Made by a program: the position numbers and the translations under genes. A DNA stretch of 7,317 bases from Flavobacteriaceae bacterium (lineage in GTDB: Bacteria; Bacteroidota; Bacteroidia; Flavobacteriales; Flavobacteriaceae). Below the pieces are notes generated by a model that was not told the DNA's origin, made no database searches, and saw only the letters and a program-made list of their open reading frames with translations. Below, piece by piece: positions 5,973 to 7,317 of the stretch (positions are counted from its first letter, which is position 1; each line of letters opens with the position of its first letter). The stretch spans positions 1 through 7,317 of the forward strand of contig JALRKI010000019.1 in NCBI GenBank assembly GCA_023254815.1. The letters run 5' to 3'.

Positions 5973-6010
5973 AAAAAAACCCTCTTTGAAAACGTTCAAA
6001 AGAGGGTTTT
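5973..6010. terminator. Bidirectional intrinsic terminator between ppk2 and the phosphate transporter gene
   Basis: AAAACCCTCTTTGAA at 5976-5990 pairs with TTCAAAAGAGGGTTTT at 5995-6010. This is a 15-pair stem with a single bulged A and an AACG loop. For the minus-strand transporter transcript the stem is followed by seven U (the A-run at 5973-5979), a strong terminator. For the plus-strand ppk2 transcript the arm ends in only four U before ACA, so termination there may be weaker. It sits between two convergent genes, 24 bp after one stop and 31 bp from the other. Confidence 0.9.
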
Positions 6011-6041
6011 ACACTACCAGACTGCCTAATACTTATGCCTA

Positions 6042-7317
6042 TTATTCTTTTTTGTCATCAGTAGGAACAGTAGCTGGAGGAACCGAGCTATCATGAGCAT
6101 TGTGATATTCTTCCAGTAAATTCATGATTGAATTGATAAGATCCTTAGTCTCCAAAAGAATACTGAAGTAAAGTGCAGTGTTTTTTGGATTAGAAACTTC
6201 CGTACGGGTTCTGTTGACTTGACTATTGATTTTCTCTTTCACTAGATCATAGACTTCTTTTTTCTCGTCCAAGATTTTTCCGATTTCTTCAAAAGAGCCT
6301 GACTTGAATGCCTTTTGAGTATCAGAAAACAATATTTCCAACTTATCATAAATTTCTTTCAGTTCCTTGACTTGATTGAATTTAAGTTTCTTGTGGTTGT
6401 TGTTGACGTGCTTATAGGAAATTTTTGAAATGAGTTCAAGTGATTGGGTGATGTCCTGAAGATACCCTAATATGTTGATGTAAAAACCACTCGCCTCAAC
6501 ACTCGATTCATCCAAATTTTTAATAAAAAAGAAAATGTTGTCTCGCAGGTCATCCACCTCTTCAGTGAGCTTAACAACCTGTTTTTTACTCTTTTTGAGC
6601 GAAGACAATTTTTGAGTAGATAATCCTCCTACTGCATTTTCATAGATTTGATTGGTGCGCTTGACAACATTGGCAATGTTTTTGGCGCTTTCAACAATAA
6701 CCCCTTGCACAGAGCTGCTTTCGGCCTTTGTCAATCGGTCTTCTTCAATGACTTTATTATATCGAACTTTATGTGTCACATAGTTATTGTAGAGCAATAC
6801 TGCAGTAATAATCAATAAGATTGGAATGACAACTTCAGGATTCAAGTTGATTAACAACACAACAAGTGCAGACGCAAAGAATGCCGCAATTGCAGTTCCA
6901 AACCATCCAGCAATCACATTGAAAACACCGGCAACCCTGTATACCGCACTGTCACTTCCCCAAGCTCTATCGGCCAAGGAAGATCCCATTGCCACCATAA
7001 AGGTAACATAGGTGGTTGAAAGGGGTAATTTCATTGAGGTCGCCAGAGCAATCAAGATCCCCGCAACCATTAGATTAACACAAGCTCGAATCATGTCGAA
7101 AGCAGGAGCCTCTAGACTCTGATCTTTTGACATGATCACCTCTGAATTTTTAAATCTATCGTTAATTTTTTCCTTCACAAACTTTGGAATCACTGGACTA
7201 AAGTACTCTGACAACTGAGAGAGTCCTTTTACCAAGCTACGTGACAGTAGATTTGGTTCAAATTTCTCATTAGTTTCTCCTTGACGCGACAAACTGATTT
7301 CTGTTTCAGTAACGGTT
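6042..7317 (-). CDS. pit: PiT-family inorganic phosphate transporter with PhoU-like C-terminal domain (partial, 5' end off window)
   Basis: The visible 424 residues are the C-terminal part of a PiT-type low-affinity phosphate permease of the inner membrane. The frame stays open through the right edge; a TTG at 7292 lies within this frame and is not taken as the start. Visible residues 1-70 are a hydrophilic cytoplasmic loop. The PiT repeat follows: a membrane segment at about 77-95, then LPLSTTYVTFMVAMGSSLAD (97-116), the conserved P-STT-G signature of the phosphate site. Further hydrophobic segments are at about 128-158 and 162-178. From about 185 to 405 there is a charged, helical, soluble PhoU/DUF47-like region, and the last residues are a low-complexity acidic tail. 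Such long PiT proteins (about 750 residues) with an attached PhoU-like domain are familiar in Bacteroidota. The domain presumably gates or regulates transport. The gene converges on the ppk2 pair. Confidence 0.88.
   Translation of the reverse strand, partial: TVTETEISLSRQGETNEKFEPNLLSRSLVKGLSQLSEYFSPVIPKFVKEKINDRFKNSEVIMSKDQSLEAPAFDMIRACVNLMVAGILIALATSMKLPLSTTYVTFMVAMGSSLADRAWGSDSAVYRVAGVFNVIAGWFGTAIAAFFASALVVLLINLNPEVVIPILLIITAVLLYNNYVTHKVRYNKVIEEDRLTKAESSSVQGVIVESAKNIANVVKRTNQIYENAVGGLSTQKLSSLKKSKKQVVKLTEEVDDLRDNIFFFIKNLDESSVEASGFYINILGYLQDITQSLELISKISYKHVNNNHKKLKFNQVKELKEIYDKLEILFSDTQKAFKSGSFEEIGKILDEKKEVYDLVKEKINSQVNRTRTEVSNPKNTALYFSILLETKDLINSIMNLLEEYHNAHDSSVPPATVPTDDKKE

Noticed and set aside
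6826..7011. Plus-strand frame opposite the transporter gene
   Set aside because: It is antisense to conserved PiT membrane segments; its composition simply mirrors them.
1..7317. CRISPR arrays, insertion-sequence ends, tRNA or rRNA genes, attachment sites
   Set aside because: No regularly spaced repeats, transposase frames, cloverleaf-like sequence or rRNA segments were seen on either strand.

Overview
The window (7317 bp, AT-rich) looks like chromosomal DNA from a member of the Bacteroidota, most likely a flavobacterium. The evidence is: several upstream regions carry exact copies of the Bacteroidota -7 promoter element TAnnTTTG (TATATTTG twice, TAAATTTG, TATCTTTG); starts lack Shine-Dalgarno sequences and sit behind A/T-rich leaders; and the protein set (hexameric NADP-type GdhA, a YicC-Gmk-NadD cluster, PPK2 pairs, a PiT transporter with a PhoU-like tail) fits that group. 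Genus and species cannot be fixed from the sequence alone.

Left part (1-2076): on the minus strand lie the first 118 codons of glutamate dehydrogenase, running off the left edge, and behind it a complete cystathionine gamma-synthase/lyase gene. That gene is divergent from a small ArsC/Spx-like thioredoxin-fold gene with a CxxC motif. The two are separated by 87 bp holding two opposing -7 boxes only 26 bp apart.

Centre (2114-4154): a compact plus-strand operon, yicC-gmk-nadD, starts just downstream of a good -7 box. The genes overlap by one base at each junction (TAATG, TGATG). It combines a YicC-type endoribonuclease, guanylate kinase and nicotinate-mononucleotide adenylyltransferase.

Gap 4155-4339: this is not empty. 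It holds a likely decayed, frameshifted 3' end of a glycosyltransferase gene on the minus strand, an imperfect hairpin, and candidate promoters for the downstream genes.

Right part (4340-7317): two tandem PPK2-type polyphosphate kinase genes overlap by 4 bp (ATGA). They converge, across a strong bidirectional hairpin terminator, on the 3' part of a PiT-family phosphate transporter with a C-terminal PhoU-like domain. Together they form a phosphate uptake and polyphosphate/nucleotide phosphorylation neighbourhood. The two PPK2 copies are about 59% identical over the core by hand alignment and have diverged at different positions of the active-site lid motif.

Most of the window is ordinary housekeeping sequence. 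The items most worth a second look are the glycosyltransferase remnant, the unequal PPK2 pair, and the start-codon correction for the cystathionine enzyme. I see no clear evidence of a wholly new system.
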